The notes under the pieces: model-generated | Databases searched by the model: none | What the model was told of the DNA's origin: nothing | What the model saw: only the letters and a program-made list of their open reading frames with translations | DNA from: Allobranchiibius huperziae | Lineage (GTDB): Bacteria > Actinomycetota > Actinomycetes > Actinomycetales > Dermatophilaceae | Assembly (NCBI RefSeq): GCF_013410455.1 | Contig: NZ_JACCFW010000001.1 | Location: 2,000,929-2,064,928 of the forward strand | Reading direction: 5' to 3' | Length of the DNA stretch: 64,000 nucleotides | Part shown: positions 16,309 through 24,852 of the stretch, in pieces | How positions within the stretch are numbered: the stretch's first letter is position 1 | How the letters are laid out: every line of letters starts with the position of its first letter | Program-made: the position numbers and the translations under genes

Positions 16309-17586
16309 TCAGCTGCTGCCGTCGGCCTTCCGGCCGGTCTGGGTCGTGGCTAGATGAGATCGAACGCGCACGGTGGGAGCGTTGGGGTCATGTAGCTGAG
16401 GGATCGCGGCAAGGTTGAAGGCCTTGATGACTCCGGGGCCAAAGATCAGGCAGTGGGTGGACCCACCGAACTGGAAGTACCCCAGCTCGTCGCCCTTGCC
16501 TACATGCTGACCGGGTGTCAGACCCGCGCCGATCACGCAGGAGGAGACCTCGTTCATTCCGACGGGCATGAACGCCACCAGGCCGATGGCCGGGTTGTCA
16601 GCTTGGATGAGAAAAATGGCCCGGGCGGCGACGTGCGCCTGGTAGCCCTGGGAGTTGCGTGGGTCCACAGCGTCGGCGCCTTCTGCGTCGGCTTCGGAGT
16701 AGTAGGTGCCCTGTTGGACCGAGGCGCGCACGATGGTGCCGGCAATGGGGCTGTGCCAGCGGTGGTAGTCCGTGGCGCTGAGGAACGCCTGGTAGACGGT
16801 CCCGCCGACGAACTGGTCCACGGCCTCATCGCCGGCGAGCATGTCGTGTAGGGAGTAGGGCTGGTTCTTGATCCAGAAGCGGTCGTTGCGCTGCACATCG
16901 GTCTTGATGCTGTACGGAGTGGACTCGCACGCATTGGCGATGATCGCGTCGTCGTCAGGCTCGGCAACGGGACGTTGCCCGTCTTTAAAAGTGCGGGTGA
17001 AGTAGTCGTTCCAGGATGCGAATCCCCAGTACGGGTCTTGCGGGTCGTGCTGGAACTGCTCGATGCCGACGGCCTTGCAGGCCTGCTCGCTCTTCCAACC
17101 GGTGGGGGTGTCGTTCAGGACGTAGCGGGACTCGTTGCTGCTGAGGAATTGGCACCACGCGTTCAGGATTTTCTGCAGCATGGCGTTGAGCTGGGGGTTG
17201 CGGTAGGCGGCGAACCCGGCGGTGGTGCCCATCGTCCAGTCCAGGATCCCGGCCAGTGGCAAGGTCACGGCCTGGTCCCCGAATTCCGGTGCCACCGTCA
17301 GCACCTCGTTGATCAGCAGCAGCATCTGATCGACGCTGGTCAGGTGCTGCCGGCTGTAGGACCTGCTGCGGGGCACCTCGGTAATCATCCGATCCAGGTA
17401 CATCCGCACCACCGGGTCCCCAGCGATGAGTTCTTTGAACTCCACGATGACCGGGTGCAGCACTACCTGGTCGCCCTTGGCCTCAGCACGCTGCTGGTGA
17501 CCCTTCAACCACTCCTCCAGAGCGTCTTGGTCAGGTAACCATCCAGCCCGGCGCCGAAGATCCGTATTCGGAGAGGTATCGCTCAT
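16309..17586 (-). CDS. Phosphatidylserine decarboxylase-like pyruvoyl enzyme
   Basis: A 425-residue protein with an N-terminal PSD-associated domain (residues about 20-180) and a C-terminal phosphatidylserine decarboxylase domain. The domain has DYHRWHSPIAG for the catalytic His region and a GGST self-cleavage motif, with Ser at about residue 376 as the pyruvoyl precursor. It is longer and more soluble-looking than housekeeping Psd. It belongs to the PSD-related group with an N-terminal extension whose substrates are often amino-acid-derived rather than membrane phosphatidylserine. No phosphatidylserine synthase gene lies nearby. The start at 17586 has no strong ribosome site, so the N-terminus is tentative. 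Confidence 0.82.
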   Translation of the reverse strand: MSDTSPNTDLRRRAGWLPDQDALEEWLKGHQQRAEAKGDQVVLHPVIVEFKELIAGDPVVRMYLDRMITEVPRSRSYSRQHLTSVDQMLLLINEVLTVAPEFGDQAVTLPLAGILDWTMGTTAGFAAYRNPQLNAMLQKILNAWCQFLSSNESRYVLNDTPTGWKSEQACKAVGIEQFQHDPQDPYWGFASWNDYFTRTFKDGQRPVAEPDDDAIIANACESTPYSIKTDVQRNDRFWIKNQPYSLHDMLAGDEAVDQFVGGTVYQAFLSATDYHRWHSPIAGTIVRASVQQGTYYSEADAEGADAVDPRNSQGYQAHVAARAIFLIQADNPAIGLVAFMPVGMNEVSSCVIGAGLTPGQHVGKGDELGYFQFGGSTHCLIFGPGVIKAFNLAAIPQLHDPNAPTVRVRSHLATTQTGRKADGSS

Positions 17587-18119
17587 CCGGCAACTTAAGC
17601 ACCTTTCGAGACCGGCACCCTCACCGGTCTAGAACGCTGTCTGCGGTGACCCACGTGCAACGCGGCGCTCCCACTTCCCAGCTGGCGTGGGTACGAGTCA
17701 CGGCGTGCATGGGCGAACCAGATCTCGCGCGCTATCGCGTGTCAGCAAGAGGCGGTGCGACCACCGTTGCCGATTCATCAGGGCCTGTGGTCACGTGTTC
17801 AGGCAGCCCCGATCTGGCGGCGGCGGCAGTTGCGTGATGAACCGGTCTTCAGTTTCCGGACCCGCTTCGGCGGACCAGCTTCCCTCATGCGCAACCCCGG
17901 CGACGGCCATCGGCGGGGTCATCGCCGCATCGGGCGCAAGAAGCGCCGCCCGGCCCGCACTAGGAAAACGACCCACAACACCACGGGGACTGGCTATGGT
18001 CGCGCCGGGCGCCACCGCACCCGTGAGCTGCTCCTCCAGGACGTCGTGACGAGACGGCCGCGAATGGTTGACACCTGCTGCTGACCCCCAGCGGCACCCA
18101 TCTCTGTCGAAGGGGTTTC
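17587..18119. other. Interval with no convincing gene
   Basis: About 530 bp between the divergent PSD-like and HGN-type genes. Frames of 60-120 codons exist on both strands but overlap one another and show no family resemblance. The last 20 bp hold GAAGGGG, the ribosome site of the small membrane protein that follows. Confidence 0.5.
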
Positions 18120-18380
18120 ATGAATGAGATGAAGCCAGATAGCCACGGGAACAGCATCGCGGCTTGGACCGGAGTCGTAGTGATACTTCTGGGGTCCGTT
18201 TTGATCGGTTGTGGCGTGGCATTCGGTCGCCACGCTCTCGACATTGCAGGTGTGGTCGCCTGCGCCGTCGGGGCTGGCTCCGCAAACATCCTGAGTAGGG
18301 CAGGTTTTGGTGCGCCTCACCTGCAGCCACCACCACGGGCCAGCATTGGCGAAAGCAGGCGCCGGTCCTCGAGTTCTTGA
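18120..18380 (+). CDS. Small HGN-type membrane protein (DUF6704-like)
   Basis: An 86-residue protein with two hydrophobic helices. It begins with the HGNSIAAWTGV motif and ends the conserved part with a VGAGSANILSRAGFG segment. This family is usually found beside tryptophan biosynthesis genes in actinobacteria. Here it is an orphan on an island, with no trp genes around. The C-terminal 25 residues are low-complexity and unlike the family, possibly a frame-altered tail. GAAGGGG precedes the ATG. Confidence 0.7.
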   Translation: MNEMKPDSHGNSIAAWTGVVVILLGSVLIGCGVAFGRHALDIAGVVACAVGAGSANILSRAGFGAPHLQPPPRASIGESRRRSSSS

Positions 18381-18667
18381 TAAGCGACCCCCTGGTGACA
18401 GCTGGGATTGTTCGACAACCCACAGGACGGTCGCCGTGGCGAGGACGCCACCCACGGGCACAATGACGGCGACGACCAGCAAGGCCACTCCCGGCATTCG
18501 CACATGGAGGTGCCAGGACTGAACGTTGTGAGCCCACCCCATCTGCTGAGCCGTCGTTGTAGCGTGACCGCAACGGCGTTACGCCGCATCACTTGTTGAG
18601 CTGCGACCCCCTGCGGGCGGGCTGTCGATGATGAGAGGTCTTGATGGCATCGAGACCCTAGAAGATT

Positions 18668-18862
18668 CCGACGTCGCAGCAGATCGCGCAGATCGGGCTC
18701 GCCGCAGGAATGATGTTCGCGGACGTAGGCCACTGGACGTTCGCGCGCAAACCGTTCCAGGCGCAGGTACCCAAGTGGTTCTTCTCGACAAGGACGCGGT
18801 CGTCTTGGCCTCGGGCGTGGTGGAGCTTGCGCTGGGTGCCATCGGTGCCCCGCAGCGTCAGG
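18668..18862 (+). pseudogene. Frameshifted DoxX-family membrane protein relic
   Basis: One frame gives QIAQIGLAAGMMFADVGHWT followed by FARKPFQAQVPKW. The next frame continues LDKDAVVLASGVVELALGA. Together they form the first half of a DoxX-like membrane protein (helix 1, the FQ.QVP.W loop, helix 2). The shift occurs around 18780, and no further helices are recognisable. It is a relic upstream of the formate dehydrogenase operon. Confidence 0.7.
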
Positions 18863-19144
18863 CGGATTCCGCTCGCGGGCTCCACGAGGCGGGTCGGCGC
18901 GGGCTCGGTGACCGAGGATTACGGGTGCCAGAGGTGGTCACGGTCGTAGGACACAGCTGCGACGGGTTGGACTCCCCCGCATCTAACCAGCCGGTCCCGG
19001 TCCGGTCCAGCTCGTCGAGCGGTGGTTCCAACAGGTCGGCGCACACCCTGCGCAGAGGACCCTCCGGGTGCAACGATGAGGAACCCCCGGTCAGCCGGGC
19101 GGTCCGCTCGCCCGTCGTATGAGGTAGCCGATCGGAGAAGATTC

Positions 19145-22100
19145 ATGGTGACGCCCCTGCGCTGGCCGGTCCTGCGCCAACTCACGTCCGGAGACCCGAG
19201 CGGACGCTATCGAGCGGCGACCTCCCGAGCCACCGAGGAGCTCACGGCCCGGACCGCGACGGCCGACAGGGTGGTCGGCTCGATCTGCCCGTTCTGCGCG
19301 GTGGGGTGCGCTCAGAAGGTCTACGTCAAGGACGACCGAGTCATCCAGATCGAGGGCGACAAGGATTCTCCGATCAGCCGAGGACGCTTGTGCCCCAAAG
19401 GATCTGCGACTCTGGAGCTGACGACCGGCAACGCCCGGGAGCGTCACGTCCTCTACCGTCGCCCGTACGGTACCGACTGGGAACGGCTCGATCTGGACAC
19501 GGCCATGGAGATGGTCGTCGACCGGGTGCTGAGCGCACGGGAGGAGGGGTGGCAGCAGGAGGACGACGAGGGGCGCACCACCCGCCGCACGATGGGCCTG
19601 GCGAGCCTCGGTGGTGCCACCCTGGACAACGAGGAGAACTACCTCATCAAGAAGCTGCTGACCTCGCTCGGGGTGGTGCAGGTCGAGAACCAGGCACGGG
19701 TCTGCCACAGTTCGACGGTCGCGGCGCTCGGTACGTCGTTCGGTCGGGGCGGCTCCACGACGTATCTGCAGGATCTGGCGAACTCCGACTGCATCGTGAT
19801 CGAGGGGTCCAACTTCGCCGAGGCACACCCGGTCGGTTTCCAATGGGTGATGGAGGCCAAGGCGCGAGGCGCCAAGATCATCCACGTCGACCCGCGCTTC
19901 TCGCGGACCAGCGCCATGGCCGACCTGTACGTCCCCATCCGTGCGGGCACCGACATCGCGTGGCTCGGCGGCCTGATCAACCACGTGCTGAGCACCGAGT
20001 CGTACTTCCACGAGTACGTCCTGAACTACACCAACGCGGCAACGATCCTGAACGAGGACTTTCAGGACACCGAGGACCTGGACGGAGTCTTCTCGGGCCT
20101 GGACCGCGACGGCTCCACGTACGACCCCTCGTCATGGCAGTACGACGGGGTGCAGGTCGCGGCAGCGTCCGGCGCCCGCGACAGCGGGTACGACGAGAAG
20201 GTCCAGAAGAGCTCCAGCACCGACGAGTCGGGGCACGCGCACTCGTTCGGGTCCGGTGGTCCATCGCTGCGCGGCACCTGGCACCGCGACGAGACCCTGC
20301 AGGACCCGCGGTGCGTCTTCCAGGTGCTGCGTCGGCACTACGCGCGCTATACCCCCGAGATGGTGCACGAGGTGTGCGGCGTACCCCCGGAGCTGTTCCA
20401 CCAGGTCGCCGACGCGCTGATCGCCAACTCCGGTCGGGAGCGCACCTCGGCGTTCGCATACGCGGTGGGCTGGACCCAGCACACGGTCGGGACGCAGTAC
20501 ATCCGCACCGCCAGCATCCTGCAGCTGCTGCTGGGCAACATTGGTCGACCAGGCGGCGGGGTAATGGCGTTGCGGGGGCACGCGAGCATTCAAGGCTCTA
20601 GCGACATCCCCACGCTGTTCGACCTGCTGCCGGGGTACATCCCGACCCCTCACGCGCACCGCCACGAGACCCTCGACGACTTCATCAAGGCCGACGAAGC
20701 GGAGGTCGGGTTCTGGTCCGGGATGCGCTCGTACATGGTGAGTCTGCTGAAGGCCTGGTGGGGTGACGCCGCGACCGAGGACAACGACTTCTGCTTCGAC
20801 TACCTCCCGCGGATCACCGGCAGCCACGGCACCTACGACACGGTGCAGGAGCAGCTCGCCGGGCGGTGCAAGGGGTACTTCCTGATCGGGGAGAACCCGG
20901 CGGTGGGGTCGGCGAACGCCGGCTTGCAGCGCCGCGGGATGGCCGAGCTCGAATGGCTCGTGGTGCGCGACTTCTCGCTCATCGAGAGTGCCACCTGGTG
21001 GAAGGACGGCCCGGAGATCGCGACCGGTGAGCTGAGCACCGAGCAGATTGCCACCGAGGTGTTCTTCTTCCCGGCCGCCGCGCACACCGAGAAGAGCGGC
21101 ACCTTCACCAACACCAACCGGCTGCTGCAGTGGCACAACGCCGCGATCGAGCCGTCGGACGACCGGCGTAGCGACCTGTGGTTCATGTGGCACCTGGGAC
21201 GGATGATCCGCGAACGACTCGCCGGGTCCACCGACTCCCGAGACCGGCCGGTGCTCGACCTGACCTGGGACTACCCGACCGAGGGCCGATATGACGAGCC
21301 GAGCGCCGAAGCCGTCCTGGCCGAGATCAACGGCACCGGCGCCGACGGTGCACCGCTGTCGGCGTACACGCAGTTGCGTCCCGACGGCTCGACCTCGTGC
21401 GGGTGCTGGATCTACGCCGGCTGCTACGCCGACGGCGTCAACCAGCCGGCACGGCGCCGCCCACACCACGAGCAGGGGCAGGCCGCACTGGAGTGGGGAT
21501 GGGCCTGGCCCGCCAACCGGCGCGAGCTCTACAACCGCGCGTCGGCCGATCCGCAGGGCCGGCCGTGGAGCGAGCGCAAGAAGTTGATCTGGTGGGACGA
21601 GGACGAGAAGAAGTGGGTCGGCGACGACGTGCCGGACGTGCAGCCGGACAAACCGCCGTCCTACCGGCCGGCCGAGGACGCGACGGGTGTCGACGCCCTG
21701 TCCGGGATCGACCCGTTCATCATGCAGTCCGACGGCAAGGGCTGGCTGTACGCGCCCGCGGGTCTGGTCGACGGCCCGCTCCCGACGCACTACGAGCCCC
21801 AGGAATCGCCGTTCGAGAATGCGATCTACCCCGACCAGCGCCAGAACCCCGTACGCAAGCTGGTGATCCGTCGAGGGAACAGGTACCACCCGAGCGGGAA
21901 GGAACCCGGGGCGGACGTCTACCCCTTCGTGCTCACGACCTACCGGCTGACCGAGCACTTCACCGCCGGGGGCATGACGCGGTGGCTCTCCCGGCTGGCC
22001 GAGCTGCAGCCGGCGATGTTCGCCGAGGTGTCCCACGAGCTCGCCGCGGAGCGCGGCCTGCACAACGGCGGATGGGCCACCGTGGTGTCGGCTCGGAGCG

Positions 22101-22408
22101 CCATCGAGGTGCGGGTGCTCGTCACCCACCGGATGCGGCCGCTCACGGTGGCGGGCACCCAGCTGCATCAGATCGGTATGCCCTACCACTGGGGCGGCAA
22201 CGGCCTCACCACAGGAGACGCGATGAACAACCTGAGCTCGATCGCGATGGACCCCAACGCCCACATCCAGGAGGTGAAGGCGCTGACCGTCGACATCAGA
22301 CCCGGGCGACGACCGCGCGGGGCCGATCTGCCGCGCTTCGTGGCGGAGTACCGGCGTCGGGCCGGCATCGATGAGCACACCGGCGTCGAGCACGGGGTGA
22401 TGTCGTGA
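19145..22408 (+). CDS. fdhA: Formate dehydrogenase alpha (molybdopterin) subunit, cysteine form
   Basis: A 1087-residue bis-MGD oxidoreductase of the formate dehydrogenase-N/O type. The [4Fe-4S] motif has Cys at about 48, 51, 55 and 83. The Mo-ligand position is Cys187 in NQARVCHSSTV (codon TGC at 19703), where many relatives have selenocysteine, followed by the His needed for catalysis. The C-terminal MopB domain ends with HIQEVKALT. No twin-arginine signal is present, so the catalytic subunit is probably cytoplasmic. The ATG at 19145 has GGAGAAG 7 nt upstream. It is the first gene of a three-gene operon whose downstream genes overlap by 4 nt. No fdhD sulfurtransferase is present in the window, so maturation would depend on a gene elsewhere. 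Confidence 0.93.
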   Translation: MVTPLRWPVLRQLTSGDPSGRYRAATSRATEELTARTATADRVVGSICPFCAVGCAQKVYVKDDRVIQIEGDKDSPISRGRLCPKGSATLELTTGNARERHVLYRRPYGTDWERLDLDTAMEMVVDRVLSAREEGWQQEDDEGRTTRRTMGLASLGGATLDNEENYLIKKLLTSLGVVQVENQARVCHSSTVAALGTSFGRGGSTTYLQDLANSDCIVIEGSNFAEAHPVGFQWVMEAKARGAKIIHVDPRFSRTSAMADLYVPIRAGTDIAWLGGLINHVLSTESYFHEYVLNYTNAATILNEDFQDTEDLDGVFSGLDRDGSTYDPSSWQYDGVQVAAASGARDSGYDEKVQKSSSTDESGHAHSFGSGGPSLRGTWHRDETLQDPRCVFQVLRRHYARYTPEMVHEVCGVPPELFHQVADALIANSGRERTSAFAYAVGWTQHTVGTQYIRTASILQLLLGNIGRPGGGVMALRGHASIQGSSDIPTLFDLLPGYIPTPHAHRHETLDDFIKADEAEVGFWSGMRSYMVSLLKAWWGDAATEDNDFCFDYLPRITGSHGTYDTVQEQLAGRCKGYFLIGENPAVGSANAGLQRRGMAELEWLVVRDFSLIESATWWKDGPEIATGELSTEQIATEVFFFPAAAHTEKSGTFTNTNRLLQWHNAAIEPSDDRRSDLWFMWHLGRMIRERLAGSTDSRDRPVLDLTWDYPTEGRYDEPSAEAVLAEINGTGADGAPLSAYTQLRPDGSTSCGCWIYAGCYADGVNQPARRRPHHEQGQAALEWGWAWPANRRELYNRASADPQGRPWSERKKLIWWDEDEKKWVGDDVPDVQPDKPPSYRPAEDATGVDALSGIDPFIMQSDGKGWLYAPAGLVDGPLPTHYEPQESPFENAIYPDQRQNPVRKLVIRRGNRYHPSGKEPGADVYPFVLTTYRLTEHFTAGGMTRWLSRLAELQPAMFAEVSHELAAERGLHNGGWATVVSARSAIEVRVLVTHRMRPLTVAGTQLHQIGMPYHWGGNGLTTGDAMNNLSSIAMDPNAHIQEVKALTVDIRPGRRPRGADLPRFVAEYRRRAGIDEHTGVEHGVMS

Positions 22409-23211
22409 GCACGGTGGACCTCGGGATGCCCCGGGTCGGATTCTTCACCGACACCAGCGTCTGCATCGGGTGCAAGGCCTGCGAGGTGGCCTGCAAGGAG
22501 TGGAACGCCGTCCCCACCAAGGGTGCACTGGAGCTGACCGGGGAGTCGTTCGACAACACCTCCGAGCTGTCGGCCGACTCGTGGCGGCACGTGGCGTTCA
22601 TCGAGCAGCAGGTGCAGACCCCTTCCGAGAACGGGCCGCAGGAGGGGGTGCGATGGCTGATGTCCTCGGACGTGTGCAAGCACTGCACCCATTCCGCCTG
22701 CCTGGACGTCTGCCCGACCGGGTCGCTCTTCCGCACCGAGTTCGGCACCGTCGTGGTCCAGCAGGACATCTGCAACGGGTGCGGCTACTGCGTGTCCGCG
22801 TGTCCGTACGGCGTCATCGCCCAGCGCGAGGACGACGGCCGGGTGTTCAAGTGCACGATGTGCTACGACCGGCTCAAGGTCGGGTCCGAGCCGGCATGCG
22901 CCCAGGCGTGCCCGACCCAGTCCATCCAGTTCGGCGACCTGGACGAGCTGCGCGAGCGCGCGCAGACCCGGGTGGAGGAGCTGCACGCCGCCGGGCAGGA
23001 CAAGGCCCGGTTGTACGGCGAGTCCCCCGACGACGGCGTCGGGGGAGCTGGCGCGTTCTTCCTGCTGCTCGACGAACCCGAGGTCTACGGGCTGCCGCCA
23101 GACCCGATCGTGACCACCCGCGACCTGGGCGCCATGTGGCGACGCGTCGGCGCGGCCGGAGCCGCCCTGCTGGCCGGAGTGGCCGCGGCGTACCTGTCGG
23201 ACCGCGGATGA
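22405..23211 (+). CDS. fdhB: Formate dehydrogenase beta (iron-sulfur) subunit
   Basis: A 268-residue electron-transfer subunit with four cysteine clusters: CIGCKACEVAC near residue 19, CKHCTHSACLDVCP, CNGCGYCVSACP and CTMC...CAQACP. Together they should bind four [4Fe-4S] centres. The C-terminal GAAGAALLAGVAAAYL is a single membrane helix, as in E. coli FdnH/FdoH, and would hold the dehydrogenase at the membrane. The GTG start overlaps the alpha-subunit stop by 4 nt. It passes electrons from the alpha subunit to the membrane subunit encoded next. Confidence 0.93.
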   Translation: MSTVDLGMPRVGFFTDTSVCIGCKACEVACKEWNAVPTKGALELTGESFDNTSELSADSWRHVAFIEQQVQTPSENGPQEGVRWLMSSDVCKHCTHSACLDVCPTGSLFRTEFGTVVVQQDICNGCGYCVSACPYGVIAQREDDGRVFKCTMCYDRLKVGSEPACAQACPTQSIQFGDLDELRERAQTRVEELHAAGQDKARLYGESPDDGVGGAGAFFLLLDEPEVYGLPPDPIVTTRDLGAMWRRVGAAGAALLAGVAAAYLSDRG

Positions 23212-24173
23212 GCCCGCGCCGCGGGCCCGAGGAGGAGTTCACCTCCTACTACGGCAGACCCATCCTCAAGGCGCCGACCTGGGAGCCCCTCGATATCGCC
23301 GGCTACCTCTTCGCCGGGGGACTCGCAGGCGCCTCGTCGGCACTCGCCGCCGGTGCCGAGCTCACCGGCCGCCCGGCGTTGGCCCGATCGACGCGGCTCA
23401 CCGCTCTCGGTGCGATCGGGGTGTCCCTGGCGGCGCTGGTGCACGACCTCGGGCGACCGGCCCGGTTCGTCAACATGCTGCGCGTCGCCAAACCGACCTC
23501 CCCGATGAGCATGGGGTCGTGGCTGCTGGCGGCCTACAGTCCGCTGGTCGGTCTGGCCGCCGGCGCCGAACTCGTGTCGCTGCCGATGCTGCGTCGGGTC
23601 GCCCCGATCGCCGGGCGCGGTGCCGCCGTGCTCGGGGCGGGGGTCGCGACCTACACCGCCGCGCTCATCGGCGACACCGCCGTGCCGACCTGGCACGACG
23701 GGCACCGCCACCTGCCGTTCGTCTTCGCCGGATCGGCCGCGGCGAGCGCCGGTGGTGTCGCCAGCGCGCTCACGCCCCTCGCGCAGTCGGGGCCCGCGCG
23801 GCGGGTCGCTGTCGGTGCTGCCGTCGCGGAGTTGGCGGCCACAACAGCGATGGAACGCAGCGGCCACCTGTCCACCCAGACACTGCGGGAGGGTCGCGCA
23901 CACACGCTAATGGCCTCCGCGAAGGTCCTCACCGGGGTCGGCGCGGGGGTGCTGGGCGCCCTCGGCGGTCGGTCCCGGGTAGCGGCCGCGGCCGGTGGTC
24001 TGGCGCTGGCTGCTGGTTCGGTCTGCCTGCGATTCGGGATTTTCGAGGCGGGCCGCGCATCCACGCTCGACCCCCGATACGTCATCGAACCGCAACGCCG
24101 GTCCTCCCGTTCCCCGTCGGCCGCCGATTCGGCGCCCTCCGAGACTGCCGCGGACGCACCCACCGGCGGGTGA
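23208..24173 (+). CDS. NrfD/PsrC-type membrane subunit of formate dehydrogenase
   Basis: A 321-residue polytopic protein starting at the ATG overlapping the fdhB stop (ATGA). It begins SYYGRPILKAPTWEPLDI, the typical NrfD N-terminus, followed by about eight hydrophobic segments. A conserved LGRPARFVNMLRVAKPTSPM loop marks the quinone-site region of this family. It would replace the cytochrome b gamma subunit and pass electrons from formate to menaquinone. The C-terminal 35 residues are polar and low-complexity. The longer open frame reaching upstream is only the shadow of fdhB. Confidence 0.9.
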   Translation: MSPRRGPEEEFTSYYGRPILKAPTWEPLDIAGYLFAGGLAGASSALAAGAELTGRPALARSTRLTALGAIGVSLAALVHDLGRPARFVNMLRVAKPTSPMSMGSWLLAAYSPLVGLAAGAELVSLPMLRRVAPIAGRGAAVLGAGVATYTAALIGDTAVPTWHDGHRHLPFVFAGSAAASAGGVASALTPLAQSGPARRVAVGAAVAELAATTAMERSGHLSTQTLREGRAHTLMASAKVLTGVGAGVLGALGGRSRVAAAAGGLALAAGSVCLRFGIFEAGRASTLDPRYVIEPQRRSSRSPSAADSAPSETAADAPTGG

Positions 24174-24313
24174 CCTCAGCGCGGATGGCACCGCAGCCAC
24201 ACACCTGACCCCGCTCCCCCGCCTCGAGGCGCACCAACCGGCGCTGAGAAGTCCGATTCAGCACGAAGCCAACGAGGGTCGCCCAGTTGCGTCCTGGTTT
24301 CGCGCGCCGCTCC

Positions 24314-24586
24314 TCAACGCTCGCGCAACGCGTTGATCAGCTCGTCTTTGGTCATTGTGGAGCGGCCCTCCACCCCAATGTCCCGGGCGCGGTCCAAGAG
24401 TTGCTGCTTAGTCCGTTCGTCGTAGGAAGGATGCCTGCCGCCCTTGCGGCCAACACTCGAACGGGAGGAGTTTGCAGCAGCGTTGGCGATGCGCGCTGAC
24501 TTCTCCTTGCTGTTTCCCTCATCGCGCAGCTTTTCGTACAGCTCGTCATCCTTGACCGAAGGGCCAGGATCTTCGCGTGGAGTCAC
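24314..24586 (-). CDS. Small Rho N-terminal-like/SAP-like stress protein (DUF7218-like)
   Basis: A 90-residue charged protein. The N-terminal half reads DDELYEKLRDEGNSKEKSAR, and the C-terminal half has TKQQLLDRARDIGVEGRSTM and KDELINALRE, the helix-extended-helix found at Rho N-termini and in SAP-like domains. Such small proteins are common in actinobacteria and are thought to bind nucleic acid. It is a single gene convergent with the formate dehydrogenase operon. Confidence 0.8.
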   Translation of the reverse strand: MTPREDPGPSVKDDELYEKLRDEGNSKEKSARIANAAANSSRSSVGRKGGRHPSYDERTKQQLLDRARDIGVEGRSTMTKDELINALRER

Positions 24587-24806
24587 GATGTCTCATCCCC
24601 ATCACCTAGTTGACGTCATCCCGCCCGCGCCGGCCGAGGGCATCCGCAGCGGCCTCGCCCAATTTACCGCCGCACGTGTCAGCTCGAGCCAAAAATCCTG
24701 CGGCACGGGCACGCGCCGGCCGGTACGGCGCACCACGTGCAGCACGCGCTCAGCGCAGCCTCCAGCACAGGGCCCACGCGGTGCTGCCTCCGGTCGCCCG
24801 ACGCCT

Positions 24807-24835
24807 GCCTGACGTGCGGGTTGCGCACGTCAGGC
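24807..24835 (-). terminator. 12-bp inverted repeat after the formaldehyde dehydrogenase gene
   Basis: GCCTGACGTGCG, a 5-nt loop, and CGCACGTCAGGC lie 18 nt beyond the stop of the minus-strand dehydrogenase. No T-run follows, as is common in high-GC actinobacteria. Confidence 0.65.
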
Positions 24836-24852
24836 ACGTGCCGGCGTTGCGC

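Noticed and set aside
17994-18542. Minus-strand frame with one hydrophobic helix near its N-terminus
   Set aside because: It overlaps the HGN-type gene in antisense, and the rest has Cys/Arg/Pro-rich shadow composition; no homologous family was recognised.
19703-19705. Selenocysteine codon in the formate dehydrogenase
   Set aside because: The codon is TGC (Cys), not TGA; no recoding is needed.
20132-22393. A 753-codon minus-strand frame
   Set aside because: It lies entirely antisense to fdhA, has an Arg/Val-rich composition and shows no domain.
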